A stretch of 64,000 nucleotides of DNA from Leptodactylus fallax. Lineage: Eukaryota; Chordata; Amphibia; Anura; Leptodactylidae. The stretch spans positions 663,001 to 727,000 of the forward strand of contig CAMRHE010000156.1 in assembly GCA_947044405.1 (NCBI GenBank). Direction: 5' to 3'. The position numbers and the translations under genes were made by a program. Shown piece by piece: positions 11,830 through 23,023 of the stretch; within the stretch, counting starts at the first letter, position 1; each line of letters begins with the position of its first letter. The notes under the pieces were generated by a model. That model was not told the origin of the DNA. It ran no database searches and saw only the letters and a list, made by a program, of their open reading frames with translations.

Positions 11830-11962
11830 TATATTAGTTTTATTATGTTTAACCACATTTACTAAATAAAATGCTCTTTTTAAAAAACAAAAAAAAAAAA
11901 AAACTATTTGTCTGGGGGCACTATATTTATAGGTCCATAACTTTTTTACCTGTTTTGATATA
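11664..11962. repeat. Long near-perfect inverted repeat around a (TA)n loop
   Basis: The left arm (about 11666-11791) runs from ATCAAAACAGGTAAAAAAG to TAATAAAACT. The right arm (about 11837-11961) is its reverse complement with only a few differences. The loop is about 45 bp of TA repeat. Arms of about 125 bp would form a strong cruciform or hairpin. The left arm continues ordinary flanking repeat sequence, so the right arm is probably an inverted local duplication. Confidence 0.9.
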
Positions 11963-11968
11963 TATATA

Positions 11969-13508
11969 CAGTACAGACCAAAAGTTTGGACACACCTTCT
12001 CATTCCAAGAGTTTTCTGTATTTTCATAACTATAAAAATTGTAGATTCACACTGAAGGCATCAAAACTATGAATTAACACATGTGGAATTATATACTGTA
12101 CTTAACAAAAAAGTGTGAAATAACTGAAAATATGTCTTATATTCTATGTTCTTCAAAGTAGCCACCTTTTGCTTTGATTACTGCTTTGCACACTCTTGGC
12201 ATTCTCTTGATGAGCTTCAAGAGGTAGTCACCTGAAATGGTCTTCGAACAGTCTTGAAGGAGTTCCCAGAGATGCTTAGCACTTGTTGGCCCTTTTGCCT
12301 TCACTCTGCGGTCCAGCTCACCCCAAACCATCTCGATTGGGTTCAGGTCTGGTGACTGTGGAGGCCAGGTCATCTGGCGTAGCACCCCATCACTCTCTTT
12401 CTTGGTCAAATAGCCCTTACACAGTCTGGAGGTGTGTTTGGGGTCATTGTCCTGTTGAAAAATAAATGATGGTCCAACTAAACGCATACCGGATGGAATA
12501 GCATGCCGCTGCAAGATGCTGTGGTAACCATGCTGGTTCAGTATTCCTTCAATTTTGAATAAATCCCCAACAGTGTCACCAGCAAAGCACCCCCACACCA
12601 TCACACCTCCTCCTCCATGCTTCAGGGTGGGAACCAGGCATGTAGAGTCCATTCGTTCACCTTTTCTGCGTCGCACAAAGACACGGTGGTTGGAACCAAA
12701 GATCTCAAATTTGGACTCATCAGACCAAAGCACAGATTTCCACAGGTCTAATGTCCATTCCTTGTGTTCTTTAGCCCAAACAAGTCTCTTCTGCTTGTTG
12801 CCTGTCCTTAGCAGTGGTTTCCTAGCAGCTATTTTACCATGAAGGCCTGCTGCACACAGTCTCCTCTTAACAGTTGTTGTAGAGATGTGTCTGCTGCTAG
12901 AACTCTGTGTGGCATTGACCTGGTCTCTAATCTGAGCTGCTGTTAACCTGCAATTTCTGAGGCTGGTGACTCGGATGAACTTATCCTCCGCAGCAGAAGT
13001 GACTCTTGGTCTTCCTTTCCTGGGGCGGTCTTTCTTAAAGTAATGATGGCCACTCGTTTTTCTTTACTTAGCTGCTTTTTTCTTGCCATAATACAAATTC
13101 TAACACTCCATTCAGTAGGACTATCAGCTGTATATCAACCTGACTTCTGAACAACACAACTGATGGTCCCAACCCCATTTACCGTATAAGGCAAGAAATC
13201 CAACTTATTAAACCTGACAGGGCATACCTGTGAAGTGAAAACCATTTCAGGTGACTACCTCTTGAAGCTCATCAAGAGAATGCCAAGAATGTGCAAAGCA
13301 GTAATCAAAGCAAAAGGTGGCTACTTTGAAGAACCTAGAATATAAGACATATTTTCAGTTGTTTCACACTTTTTTGTTAAGTATATAATTCCACATGTGT
13401 TAATTCATAGTTTTGATGCCTTCAGTGTGAATCTACAATTTTTATAGCCATGAAAATACAGAAAACTCTTGGAATGAGAAGGTGTGTCCAAACTTTTGGT
13501 CTGTACTG
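11969..13508 (-). mobile_element. Tc1/mariner element, CAGTACAGACC family, copy 1
   Basis: Ends CAGTACAGACCAAAAG and CTTTTGGTCTGTACTG with TIRs of roughly 200 bp, flanked by TA-rich DNA. It is 1540 bp long with a minus-strand transposase relic. It shares most of its sequence with the plus-strand copy at 26115-28248. A stretch of about 110 bp in the N-terminal coding region is missing here compared with that copy. Confidence 0.9.
12137..13089 (-). pseudogene. Tc1-like transposase with internal deletion
   Basis: The start MARKKQLSKEKRVAIITL lies at 13089. The frame is then lost where sequence jumps to DRPRKGRPRVT (the GRPR-like AT-hook between the two helix-turn-helix motifs). The catalytic half is open from 12733 to 12137: LWSDESKFEIFG (first Asp), [11 protein letters not shown] (second Asp) and [14 protein letters not shown] (Glu). 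The DDE residues are all kept; the DNA-binding domain is not. Confidence 0.88.
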
Positions 13509-13835
13509 TATATATATAGCATTAGCACAATGACTCACTTGACAACGTTGCAGTATCATTAGTGCACGAAGTAAAAACAAAACACAAAAATAACAATAGA
13601 GTTGTTCATTTTTCTTATATAAGTCCCAAGAAAAAAATGTATAAAAGCTAATCAAAACATTATATATTCCCCAAAATGGTACTAACTAAAAGTACAACTT
13701 GTTACACAAAAGAATAAGTCCTCACATGACTCTGTCAACAGAAACATAAAAAAGTTATACATTTTGGAATGTGACTGTGAAAAAAGTGGCTAAATTTTAA
13801 CTCTCAAACTGCCCTGCATCCTTCAAGGGTTAAGA
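13509..13835. mobile_element. End of an old TTAACCC-type non-autonomous element
   Basis: AAAATGGTACTAACTAAAAG, AAAAAGTTATACATTTTGG and the terminal CTTCAAGGGTTAA resemble the right end of the element at 46480-47560. The Tc1 copy at 11969-13508 probably inserted into it. I could not place its left end. Confidence 0.4.
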
Positions 13836-16603
13836 TCCCATCACATTGCTTCAGTGGGGTTGAGTTCTGGACTTTTCCTAGGCCATTGCAAAAGCTTGAT
13901 TCTTTTGTTTCTAAACCATTCTATCGAAGATTTGCTGCTGTGCTTGGGATCATTGTCGTGTTGCATGAACCAGTTTCAACCAAGCTTTATCTGTTGAATA
14001 GATAGTCGCATGTTTGACTCTAGACTACTTTGGTATACAGGACCATGGAGTTCATGGGTTCATGGTTAACTGAATTACTGCAAAGTGCCCATGTCTTGTG
14101 GGTGTAAAGCAAGCCCAAAGTATCACTCTTCCATCCCCTCACCTTTTCTGCTTTGGTTTCATGTGCCCAAAGGATATTGTTTCAGAAGTCTTGTGATTTG
14201 TTCAGATGAAACTTTGCAAACTTAAGCCATGCTGCCATGACCACATTAAAAAAAATAGAAGGCTTTCTCCATTCTTAGATGTAGATCATATTTTCGGGAA
14301 TTTCTGAGCATTGCACAGTCTTGCACGGTCATTTTTCTGGGACATCTTCTATTGGGAAAGTTGTCAGCTGCTTTTAACCCCTTAAGGACACAGCCCAAAT
14401 ATGCATTAAGGACCAGGCCTCATTTTTCAAAACTGACATGTGTCACTTTATATGGCAATAACTTTGAGATGCTTTAACTTACACAAGTGATTTTGAGATT
14501 GTTTTTTCGTGACACATTGTACTTCATGTTAGTGGTAAACACTAATCAAAATTTTTGTATCTATTTATAAAAAAAGTAGGAAATTTGATGAAAATTTGGA
14601 AAAAAAAATTGCAATTTTCAAAATGTGAAATGCTCTGCTTTTCAAACAGATAGTCACATCACACAAATACATTAATACATATTATCTGCCATATCTTTGT
14701 TTTATATCAGTATCATCTTTTAATTGTCATTTAATTTTGGACGTTACAAGGCTTTGAAGTTAACAGCGATTTTTCCCAAACTTTTTTTTTTTTAGGGGCC
14801 ACTTCAGTTCTGAAGGGGATTATAATGGCCTATATATTAGAAACCCCCATGAATTACCCCAATTTCAAAACTGCACTCCTCAATTCAAAACAGCATTGGG
14901 AAGTTTGTTAACCCTTTAAGCATTTCACTGAAATTAAAACAATATGGAGGTGAAATTTAGACATTTCAATTTTTTTCTATAATACATTCATTTAGCCCTA
15001 AAATTAACACATTCACAAAGGGTTAAAGGAGAAAATGCATCTCACAGTTTGTTATGCAATTTCTCCCGAGCACAGAAATACCCCTCATATGGGTGTAAAC
15101 TGATGTTTGGGAACATGGCAGTGCACAGAAGGGAAGGAGCGACACTGGGTGTTTGGAAAGCAGATGCATTTTATAATGACACCATTTCTGGGTGCCTACA
15201 ACTTATAGAATACATTTTATTAACTCTTTCTTGGTGGATTAAAAAAAAACCAGCAATTCTGGTATTGCTTTTTACCTTTACATTTTTTTTTCCACGCAGT
15301 GTACAGCATAAAAAACATGTTACTTTTATTCTGTGGGTCGGTACGATTACGGCGATACCTCATTTATATTGTTTTTTAAGGCGTTACTAGTTTTGCAGGA
15401 CAAAAAACCATTTGGGGAAAGAAATCAATTATTCTTGCATCACCATCTTCTGAGATGTGTAGCATTTTTTTTTTTCGGTTGAGGGCTTATTTTTTGAGGG
15501 ACGATCTTTGCTTTTTATTGGTACTGTTTTGGCATATATGTGACTTTTGATCACTTTTTATAGCATTTTTTTAAGGCGAGATGGCAAGATGGCGAAAAAT
15601 CGTTATTTCTTTGCTTGATTAATTAATGTATTTAATTAATTTATTTTTTCACACACTTCACTTTTTGTTTTTTTTACTTTTTATTGATGTCCCACTAGGG
15701 GACCTGAACCAGCGATACACTGATCGCTGATTCAGCACTATAGACTGCAGTACACGTGTATTGCAGTCTATACAGGAAGTTAGCGCTATGCAGACACATA
15801 GGCTGATTTCCAGAGGTCCCGGAAGGATCAACCAAGTATTAGGGTCTCCAGGCACCTGGGGTCACTGGAAAGACCCTGGTCTGCAGAAAATAGATATCGG
15901 CACCCCCCGATCTCGCCGCGGGGGGTGAAGGAGCAGGGTGTTAGCTGTCAGAATGCCGACCGCGGCATTCTGTTTCACTTTCAACACTTAAGATGCTGCG
16001 GTCGCTATTGACCGTGGCATACTAAGCGTTAAGCAGAGGTGATCGGTGTTATCAATGTCCCCGCTGTTGCAGCAGGAGCCTGGCTGTGAAATACAGCTGG
16101 GCTCCCGCATTTATCGCACGGGCTCTGCTTCTGATCCAGGTCGATCACGGTCACGTACATGTACGTGGGAATGCGGGAACTAAGCACATTCCCTGACGTA
16201 CATGTATGTGAAAATGCATTAAGGGGTTGAAGGTTTCCACTTGTGAATACTCTTTCTCATTGTAGAGTGATGGGCTTCAAGTAATTTGGAAATGGCCTTA
16301 TAACCCTTCCCAGATTTATGGGCGGCAACAATTGCTTCTCTAACATCATTGACAATCATTCCTCCTTGGCATTATTTTAAGAAACATCTGAATGCTCCAG
16401 GTCAGAAAAATGCCAAAACCTGCTTTTTTTTAGGAGATCATACTTCCTGATGATCAATTAATCAAAAGCATTGATTAGCAGCACCTAGCTGCTACGTACC
16501 CTCTTCATTCCTACTGAAGCAGTAAGGAAATCCTTAATTTTTTTCACACTGTTTTTGTATTTTGACCTAGCTTGTCATGTGTTGTTGTCAAAATGAGGAC
16601 GTG
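13836..16603 (-). mobile_element. Decayed Tc1/mariner relic, split by a nested element
   Basis: 13836-14373 and 16229-16603 together read as a minus-strand Tc1-like element. TGCTTGGGATCATTGTCGTG is the reverse of the second-Asp block. CCTTATAACCCTTCCCAGA and GGCGGCAACAATTGCTTC match the N-terminal region, and TGATGATCAATTAATCAA lies in the 5' part. Stops and indels are frequent, so no frame survives. It is split by the 1.86-kb element at 14374-16228. Confidence 0.65.
14374..16228. mobile_element. 1.86-kb non-autonomous element with TTAACCCCTTAA ends
   Basis: It begins TTAACCCCTTAAGGACACAG and ends GCATTAAGGGGTT, so the ends are inverted repeats. Inside are non-coding landmarks such as TGGCAATAACTTTGAGATGC, AATTACCCCAATTTCAAAAC and, near the right end, a local inverted pair ACGTACATGTACGTGG / CCTGACGTACATGTATGTG. 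Removing it rejoins the surrounding Tc1 relic. The target duplication is not clear. I cannot name the superfamily with confidence. No protein of credible length is present. Confidence 0.65.
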
Positions 16604-18199
16604 CAGTGGGGAAAAAAGTATTTAGTCAGCCACCAATTGTGCAAGTTCTCCCACTTAAAAAGATGAGAGAGACCTGTAATAGACATTATAGGTAGACCTC
16701 AACTATGAGAGACAAAATGAGGAAACAAATCCAGAAAATCACATTGTCTGATTTTTAAAGAATTTATTTGCAAATTATGGTGGAGAATAAGTATTTGGTC
16801 AATAACAAAAGTTCATCTCAATACTTTGTTATATATCCTTTGTTGGCAATGACAGAGCTCAAACATTTTCTGTAAGTCTTCACAAGGTTGGCACACACTG
16901 TTGCTGGTATGTTGGCCCATTCCTTCATGCAGATCTCCTCTAGAGCAATGATGTTTTGGGGCTGTCGATGGGAAACACGGACTTTCAACTCCCTCCAAAG
17001 GTTTTCTATGGGGTTGAGATCTGTAGACTGGCTAGGCCACTCCAGGACCTTGAAATGCTTCTTACGAAGCCACTCCTTCGTTGCCCTGCCGGTGTGCTTG
17101 GGATCATTGTCATGCTGAAAGACCCAGCCACGTTTCATCTTCAATGCTGCTGCTGATGGAAGGAGGTTTTCACTGAAAATCTCACGATACATGGCCCCAT
17201 TAATTCTTTCATGTACGCAGATCAGTCGTCCTGGTCCCTTTGCAGAGAAACAGACCCAAAGCAAGATGTTGCCACCCCCATGCTTCACAGTAGGTATGTA
17301 GGTATGGTGTTCTTTGGATGCAACTCAGCATTCACTCTCTGCCAAACACGACGAGTTGTGTTTCTACCAAACAGTTCTGACCATATGACATTCTCCCAGT
17401 ACTCTTCTGGAACATCCTAATGCACTCTAGCAAACTTCAGACGGGCCCGGATATGTACTGGCTTAAGCAGGGGGACACGTCTGGCACTGCAGGATCTGAG
17501 TCCCTGGCGGCGTAGTGTGTTACTGACGGTAGCCTTTGTTACGCTAGTCCCAGCTTTCTGCGGGTCATTCACTAGGTCCTCCCGTGTGGTTCTGGGATTT
17601 TTGCTCATCGTTCTTGTGATCATTTTGATCCCACGGGGTGAGATCTTGCGTGGAGCCCCTAATCGAGGGAGATTATCAGTGGTCTTGTATGTCTTCCATT
17701 TTCTAATTATTGCTCCCACAGTTGATTTCTTCACACCAAGTTGCTTGCCTATTGCAGATTCAGTCTTCCCAGCCTGGTGCAGGTCTACAATTTTGTTTCT
17801 AGTGTCCTTCTACAGCTCTTTGGTCTTCACCATAGTGGAGTTTGGAGTGTGACTGTTTGAGGTTGTGGACAGGTGTCTTTTATACTAATAACAATGTCAA
17901 ACAGGTGCCATTACTACAGGTAATGAGTGGAGGACAGAGGAGCCTCTTAAAGAAAAAGTTACAGGTCTGTGAGAGCCAGAAATCTTGCTTGTTTGTAGGT
18001 GATCAAATACTTATTTCCCACCATAATTTGCAAATAAATTCTTTAAAAAATCAGACAATGTGATTTTCTAGATTTGTTTTCTCATTTTGTCTCTCATAGT
18101 TTAGGTCTACCTTTGATGTCAATTACAGGCCTCTCTCATCTTTTTAAGTGGGAGAACTTACACAATTGGTGGCTGGCTAAATACTTTTTTTCCCCACTG
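16604..18199 (-). mobile_element. Tc1/mariner element, CAGTGGGGAAAAAAGT family
   Basis: The ends CAGTGGGGAAAAAAGTATTT and AATACTTTTTTTCCCCACTG are inverted, with roughly 190-bp TIRs that also contain a second pair (AATTTGCAAATAAATTC). A TA follows the right end. At 1596 bp it is full length, but the transposase frame is interrupted. Confidence 0.9.
16818..17833 (-). pseudogene. Tc1-like transposase with premature stops
   Basis: MVKTKEL at 17833 is followed within a few codons by a TAG. Helix-turn-helix text reappears in the open frame 17734-17417 ([19 protein letters not shown] then GAPRKIS). The catalytic part is open from 17288 to 16818: [27 protein letters not shown] and [15 protein letters not shown]. 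The first-Asp block around 17340 is damaged, since WSELFGRN lacks the expected DE. It is a full-length relic with no activity expected. Confidence 0.88.
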
Positions 18200-18201
18200 T
18201 A

Positions 18202-18764
18202 TTTACCTAATTTTAAACCTTTTAAGGACAAGATACATAAAACCATGGAAATCAAAGAGGTGTACTTGTGTGGGAAGAGGCCATGGCATGATGAATGTTA
18301 CCCTCGCCCTGTGTAAGACACTTAGATGCCACTGTCAGCAAGCTAAACAGCCATGAACAAATCAAGAAATGTTAGCAAACATTCTTCTCAGGTGATAATT
18401 GTTATCACTATTAAGGTATTGTACAATGGACATCGGTAGAGAAGTAGTCAGTATATTCTATGCTAAAAATCTACTAAAGACAGGATGAGAGAAAAACGTA
18501 AACTTTAAATGTATGGTGCAACTTTTTTCCCACCATATCCAGACACTAGTAAATGTCTTGATGGTGGCATCCATAAATCACCTAATTAAGTGCAGAGGAG
18601 TGATTAGATGAGCAATGCTAATCTCACTCCTTTTTCATACCAAAAAAAAAGACCCTGATGTCACGATCTGAGATCAAGCATGCTCTCTGATGTGGGTATT
18701 GGGTTCATAATATGAAAAAATGTTCATCTCACCCCTATCCTGATGTCAGCGACAATCAGGAAAA

Positions 18765-18805
<41 letters not shown>

Positions 18806-19135
18806 ATGCCTCTCTTCTACTATTTTCCTGAAGCTTGTCATTGTCAGCTCCCCTGCTGGTCCCTGTCCTCCACATGTCTGAGGAGAGAAATTGAAGCTGA
18901 AGAATGATATTACCTTCAAATAACTCTTGCACTAAATAAATTGTGCACTAAATGCTACAGAGAGATTCTCGGCTGCAAGATGCCAGCAAGATCATACTTC
19001 TAACTCTGATACAAACAGAGATATAGATAGTTGAAGACATAGTCAGGAGCAGAATCTGTAAATGCAGAACTGTGTTCTCAATGGTTTATTATAGCTGAGA
19101 ATGTCACATAATCACAGTTCTAGGTGGTATACAGC
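18202..19135. other. No gene seen
   Basis: No recognisable coding sequence or repeat family, apart from a (TA)n run of about 36 bp at 18767-18802. Short open frames here have no family signatures. Confidence 0.5.
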
Positions 19136-19290
19136 CTAAAGCCGGTTGCACATGACCATGTGCTAACCGGCTGCCGTGAATGAACGACACAGGCAGCGCA
19201 CAGGGGACACATGGATGTCATCCATGTGCCAATCGAGCACTGGCCGTGCTTCCGTGGCCCCTTTCATTTAATGAATAGCAGGGCCGCAAG
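19136..19290. repeat. GC-rich block truncating the gypsy element
   Basis: CCGTGAATGAACGACACAG, ACATGGATGTCATCCATGTG (containing the palindrome CATGGATGTCATCCATG) and TTTCATTTAATGAATAGCAG. It resembles the block at about 10740-11115. The gypsy RNase H reading ends abruptly where this block starts, so it marks the 3' truncation point. Confidence 0.45.
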
Positions 19291-19733
19291 AGAAAACATC
19301 TAGTCACTCTTGCATTTCTCTCCTTATTTTGTTTCATCCAGGTTAGAGGAGCATGGTCTGTCACTAACACAAACTCTCTACCCAGTGGATAATATGTCAG
19401 GGATTCCTTCGCCCACTTGATAGCCAGACATTCTCTTTCCACTATGGCATAATTTTTCTCTGCTGGGGTCAGTTTCCTACTCAGGTACATTACTGGGTGT
19501 TCTTCCCCATTTACCACCTGTGACAGGACGGCTCCCAAGCCTGTATCAGATGCATCTGTCTGGACCAGAAACTGTTTTCTGAAATCTGGGGAAACAAGCA
19601 CTGGTTGTTCACACAGGGCAGATTTTAGGCTCTGAAAAGCCTTTTCTGCCTCTGGGGTCCGCTTCACCATTACTGACTTACCACCTTTAGTTAAGTCCAT
19701 CAATGGTGATGCAACGGAGGCAAAATTGGGCAC
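19291..19733 (-). pseudogene. Gypsy RNase H domain, 3' truncated
   Basis: This follows the RT with a frame break. It reads EKAFQSLKSALCEQPVL, the connection block, then QTDASDTGLGAVLSQ (the first RNase H Asp) and LSRKLTPAEKNYAIVERECLAI (the Glu block). VTDHAPLTWMKQ supplies another Asp. The domain is cut after ARVTRCFL, so its C-terminal end and anything beyond are missing. Confidence 0.85.
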
Positions 19734-20430
19734 GAACCGACGGTAACCAGTACCCAGTTATGCCAAGGAAGGCTTTGACCTGTTTTTTTGTTAACGGCCT
19801 AGGCCAGTTCTGTATTGCCTCAATCTTATTGATCTGGGGTTTAACCAGGCCTTTACCAATGATGTAACCCAAGTATTTTGCTTCCTCTAGTCCCACTGCA
19901 CACTTCTCAGGGATTATGGTTAGGCCCACATCACTGTTAGAGTCTAACACTGCCTGTACCTTAGAGAGGTGACTTCTCCAGTCAGATGAAAAAATTACCA
20001 CATCGTCCAGGTAAGAAGCAGCATAATCACGATGTGGTCTCAAGATCAGATCCATCAGCCTCTGAAATGTAGCAGGGGCCCCATGTAACCCAAACGGCAT
20101 CACTACATACTGGAATAGGCCTTCTGGAGTGGAGAATGCAGTCTTCTCGTTAGCCTCATCGGATAACGGTATCTGCCAAAACCCCTTTGTAAGGTCAAGA
20201 GTTGTGATATACCTTGCCCTCCCAAACCTCTCAATCAACTCATCTACTCGGGGCATGGGGTATGCATCAAATTTTGACACTTCATTTAGCTTCCTGAAGT
20301 CATTACAGAACCTCCATGTCCCGTTGGGTTTTGGGATTAGTACAATGGGGCTTGACCATTCACTGACAGACTCCTCAATAACACCTAATTCAAGCATACG
20401 CTTGACCTCAGAGGACACTGCCTCTGCGGG
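19687..20430 (-). pseudogene. Gypsy reverse transcriptase domain
   Basis: A nearly intact RT: SSEVKRMLELGVIEES, SPIVLIPKPNGTWRFCNDFR, TTLDLTKGFWQIPL (first catalytic Asp), MPFGLHGAPATFQRLMD and SYLDDVVIFSSDW (YLDD box). ECAVGLEEAKYLGYII-like text and AFLGITGYW close the domain. A one-base frame change at about 20420 separates it from the integrase frame that runs directly into it. It copies element RNA in a particle; the YLDD is intact here, but the element as a whole is defective. Confidence 0.9.
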
Positions 20431-20950
20431 TTTCTGGTATCCTGTATGGCTTCAGGTTTACTTTATTGTTAGGCTCCGTTTTAATATAGTGTTTTATCAG
20501 ATGAGTATGGCCTGGTAAGTCAGAAAACTTGCATCTGTTTTCCTGTAGGAACTCCCTTACCTCCTGCTTCAGGTGCACAGACAGGGCTTCACCTACCCCT
20601 ACTGGGGGAATTGGCTGTAATACCTCCTTAACCACAGTGTGGCTGGCTACCAAAGACTCCCGATCTTTCCACAGCTTGATCAGGTTTATGTGGTAAACCT
20701 GGAATGGTTTTCTCCTATCTGGTTGATACACCTTGTAGTTCACCTCACTCAATCTTTCTACAATCTCATAGGGACCCTGCCACTTTGCCAGAAATTTACT
20801 TTCGACAGTGGGTACTAGAACCAGGACCCTGTCCCCAGGATTAAAGGCCCTCACCCTGGCAGACCTGTTATAAATTCTGTTCTGGGTCTCCTGAGATCTT
20901 TGCAGATGCTCTTTGACAATAGGGTGTACCCTGGTCAGTAAGGATTTATT
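20408..20950 (-). pseudogene. Gypsy integrase C-terminal domain fused to pre-RT linker
   Basis: One uninterrupted frame carries the integrase C-terminal GPY/F-type module (FNPGDRVLVLVP, KFLAKWQGPYEIVERL) and VYHINLIKLWKDRE. It then continues into PGHTHLIKHYIKTE and LKPYRIPETRR, the segment that always precedes RT. This physical continuity is the direct proof that integrase lies upstream of RT here. The N-terminal side abuts a deletion junction at about 20950, so the DDE core is mostly lost. Confidence 0.88.
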
Positions 20951-21413
20951 TAGGGATCCCTGTATGAGAGAACATGTAAAACAACTCCTGAGCAATATTC
21001 TTGGATACCATGTTTCTTAATGGTACTGCCTCTGGGTACTGGGTGGCATAGTCCAATACAACCAGAATGTATTGATGTCCCCTAGCAGATTTGACAATGG
21101 GCCCCACTAGGTCTATTGCAATTCTCTCAAATGGCACCTCAATGATGGGAAGTGGCACCAAGGGGCTACAGAAGTGTAATGTTGGCGCACTTATCTGGCA
21201 TGTGGGGCATGACTCACAGTACCTTCTCACTTCTTCATATACCCCAGGCCAAAAAAACCTTTGGAGAACCTTCTCTTGTGTTTTACTAGTTCCCAAATGA
21301 CCCCCAAACACATGGTTATGAGCTATGTCCAGCACCATGCGTCGGTATGGTTTTGGCACCAGAAGCTGTTCCACAACTGTTAACCTTGATAACCCAGTAC
21401 ACCAGATCCCCAT
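20946..21413 (-). pseudogene. Gypsy integrase zinc-binding domain and start of core
   Basis: The HHCC zinc module is clear: HNHVFGGHLGTSKTQEKV, then FFWPGVYEEVRRYCESCPTC. The core opens with PFERIAIDLVGP (first Asp of the DDE triad) and YILVVLDYATQYPEAVPL (the second conserved block). Reading ends at FSHTGIPK, exactly where the catalytic core should continue, then jumps to the C-terminal region. I estimate a few hundred base pairs deleted, removing the last catalytic residue. Confidence 0.9.
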
Positions 21414-21918
21414 TCATGGCAAAATTTGGAAATTTCTGATCAGCTTCTGGTTCCAATGTTATTACCGTAACATTGGCCCGTGCAACACTCAGAGTGGGGT
21501 CTCTCATTTGCTCGGTCCCAAAGTTACCCCGAGACATTTCTAAATCTAACACCTGTTGTCCAGGTAGGGAAATTTCTTTTTCTTCCCCGGCTAACATCTG
21601 CAAGGGGAAAAAGTCATCAACATGCATTTCAGGCAAACTCATTTTTCCAGTTTGCCCCTCATTGGTACCACTGTTTTCAATGGTCCTTTCACATGACCCA
21701 TTATTTACAGGGGAAAGTGCAGATTCTGACGGAGTTTCTTCACTGGCAGCCGAAGTGTTATCCCTTTTCCACAACTCCCAGAACAACGGGAAATCATGAC
21801 CTGATATTACTTCATACATAAGTCTTTTTACAACCCCGACTTCATAGGTCACAGTTCCAGATGGAGTTACCAATTTAACCAGAGCCACGGGGTAAGCTAC
21901 GATATCCCATGGATGCAC
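21316..21918 (-). pseudogene. Gypsy post-protease region and spacer
   Basis: Open for about 200 residues. The first part (VALVKLVTPSGTVTYEVGVV, then VISGHDFPLFWELW) completes the retropepsin fold; G-H-D in place of the usual G-x-D/N block is recognisable. After that comes a serine- and glutamate-rich linker of about 100 residues without recognised domains, then DGVYWV-like text leading to the integrase. The spacer is probably the flexible link between protease and integrase. Confidence 0.65.
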
Positions 21919-22289
21919 AGTACTCTTATGTGTTTATCTGGCACATAGTCCCTAGCCACAAGGCTGGCCCGAACCAAAGTCACCAGGCTACCAGAGTCCA
22001 GAAGGGCCTTCACAGAGTGGTCATTCACCTTTACCATACAAACATGCGGCTCAGACCCTGTCCCCGGAATGGCTACACAAAGGGATTCCGCAAATAGTGA
22101 CTGTCGCCGACTAGCACCACACTCCATGGGCTCTGAGGTAAGAGGGCAATAGGCGGCCACATGTCCCCATTCATGGCACCTCCAGCACTGGGGAGTCCCA
22201 GGCCTCCTTAGCAGGGAGTACTTTCTAGGACCAGAGGGCCCCTGGGGTTCAGGTTCAGTCTTTTGCCCACGCCCAGGCTCCAGAGCCAT
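21897..22289 (-). pseudogene. Gypsy nucleocapsid knuckle and protease
   Basis: CWRCHEWGHVAAYC is a clean CCHC knuckle (C-x2-C-x4-H-x4-C) for RNA packaging. About 50 residues later VKALLDSGSLVTLV supplies the retropepsin active site DSG. Gag ends just upstream with a stop and a small frame change. The protease frame then overlaps that of the next segment. Confidence 0.88.
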
Positions 22290-22295
22290 TCCCTC

Positions 22296-22955
22296 TCACA
22301 CTTTTCCACACACACCCAGCTGGTACTCCTCGGTTGCTAGGTACCTTTCCACCAGGTTGACGAGCTGCTCAGCAGTCTTGGGGTCTCCATGTCCAACCCA
22401 CCATTGTAGTTCTGCCGGGAGGGTCCTGAAGTAATGGTTGACCACCACCTTTTCTACGATCTGGGCTGGTGTAGAAGACTCTGGTTCCAGCTTTCGCACC
22501 AGATTAATTAGGTCAAACATCTGGGACCGGGCAGGTTTGTCCATGGTGTAGCTCCAAATGTGGACTCTCCTGGCATGAACAACTAAAGTAACACCCAAGC
22601 GAGAAAGGATCTCCATTTTCAGTTTAGTATAGTCCTGGACATCCTGCTCCCTGAAGTCATAGTAAGCCTTTTGCGGTTCACCTGACAGAAAGGGCACAAT
22701 CACTTCTGCCCACTCTGCAATTGGAAGTCTCTCTCTCTCTGCCACTCTCTCAAACACAATGAGGTAGGCCTCGACGTCGTCATCGGGTGTCATCTTTTGC
22801 AAGACCCCTGAACGGCCCTCCTCACATTAACAGTCACAGGAGGACTTACCTCCACTCGTTGGGGATGAGCCACAACAGTCTCTCTGAGCGCAGGAATCTT
22901 CTCCATTAACAGGCGATTTGTTTCCTGTTGCTGTGCCATGGCCTGTTGTTGCTGC
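22296..22955 (-). pseudogene. Gypsy gag (capsid) segment downstream of hAT-A
   Basis: MTPDDDVEAYLIVFERVAER and WAEVIVPFLSGEPQKAYYD are typical of the SCAN-like capsid of Gmr1/gypsy gag. A glutamine-rich coiled segment (QQQQAMAQQQETNRLL) comes before it and abuts the hAT-A end. A frame change near 22800 separates the two pieces. The gag N-terminus lies on the far side of the hAT element at 25282-25462. Confidence 0.85.
22948..22955. repeat. 8-bp target-site duplication of hAT-A, left copy
   Basis: GTTGCTGC here and at 25282-25289 flank the hAT element. Because they lie in the same gag coding phase, deleting the element plus one copy rejoins the glutamine-rich gag frame. Confidence 0.8.
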
Positions 22956-23023
22956 AGCGGTGAACCTAGCCTCTTTGCTGCCTGAGGGGGACTATAGAAA
23001 GACGTAACTTCACACATCTTCTG

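Noticed and set aside
15049..15390. 113-codon plus-strand frame
   Set aside because: Lies inside the non-coding TTAACCCC-ended element and has no motif; composition is that of AT-rich repeat DNA.
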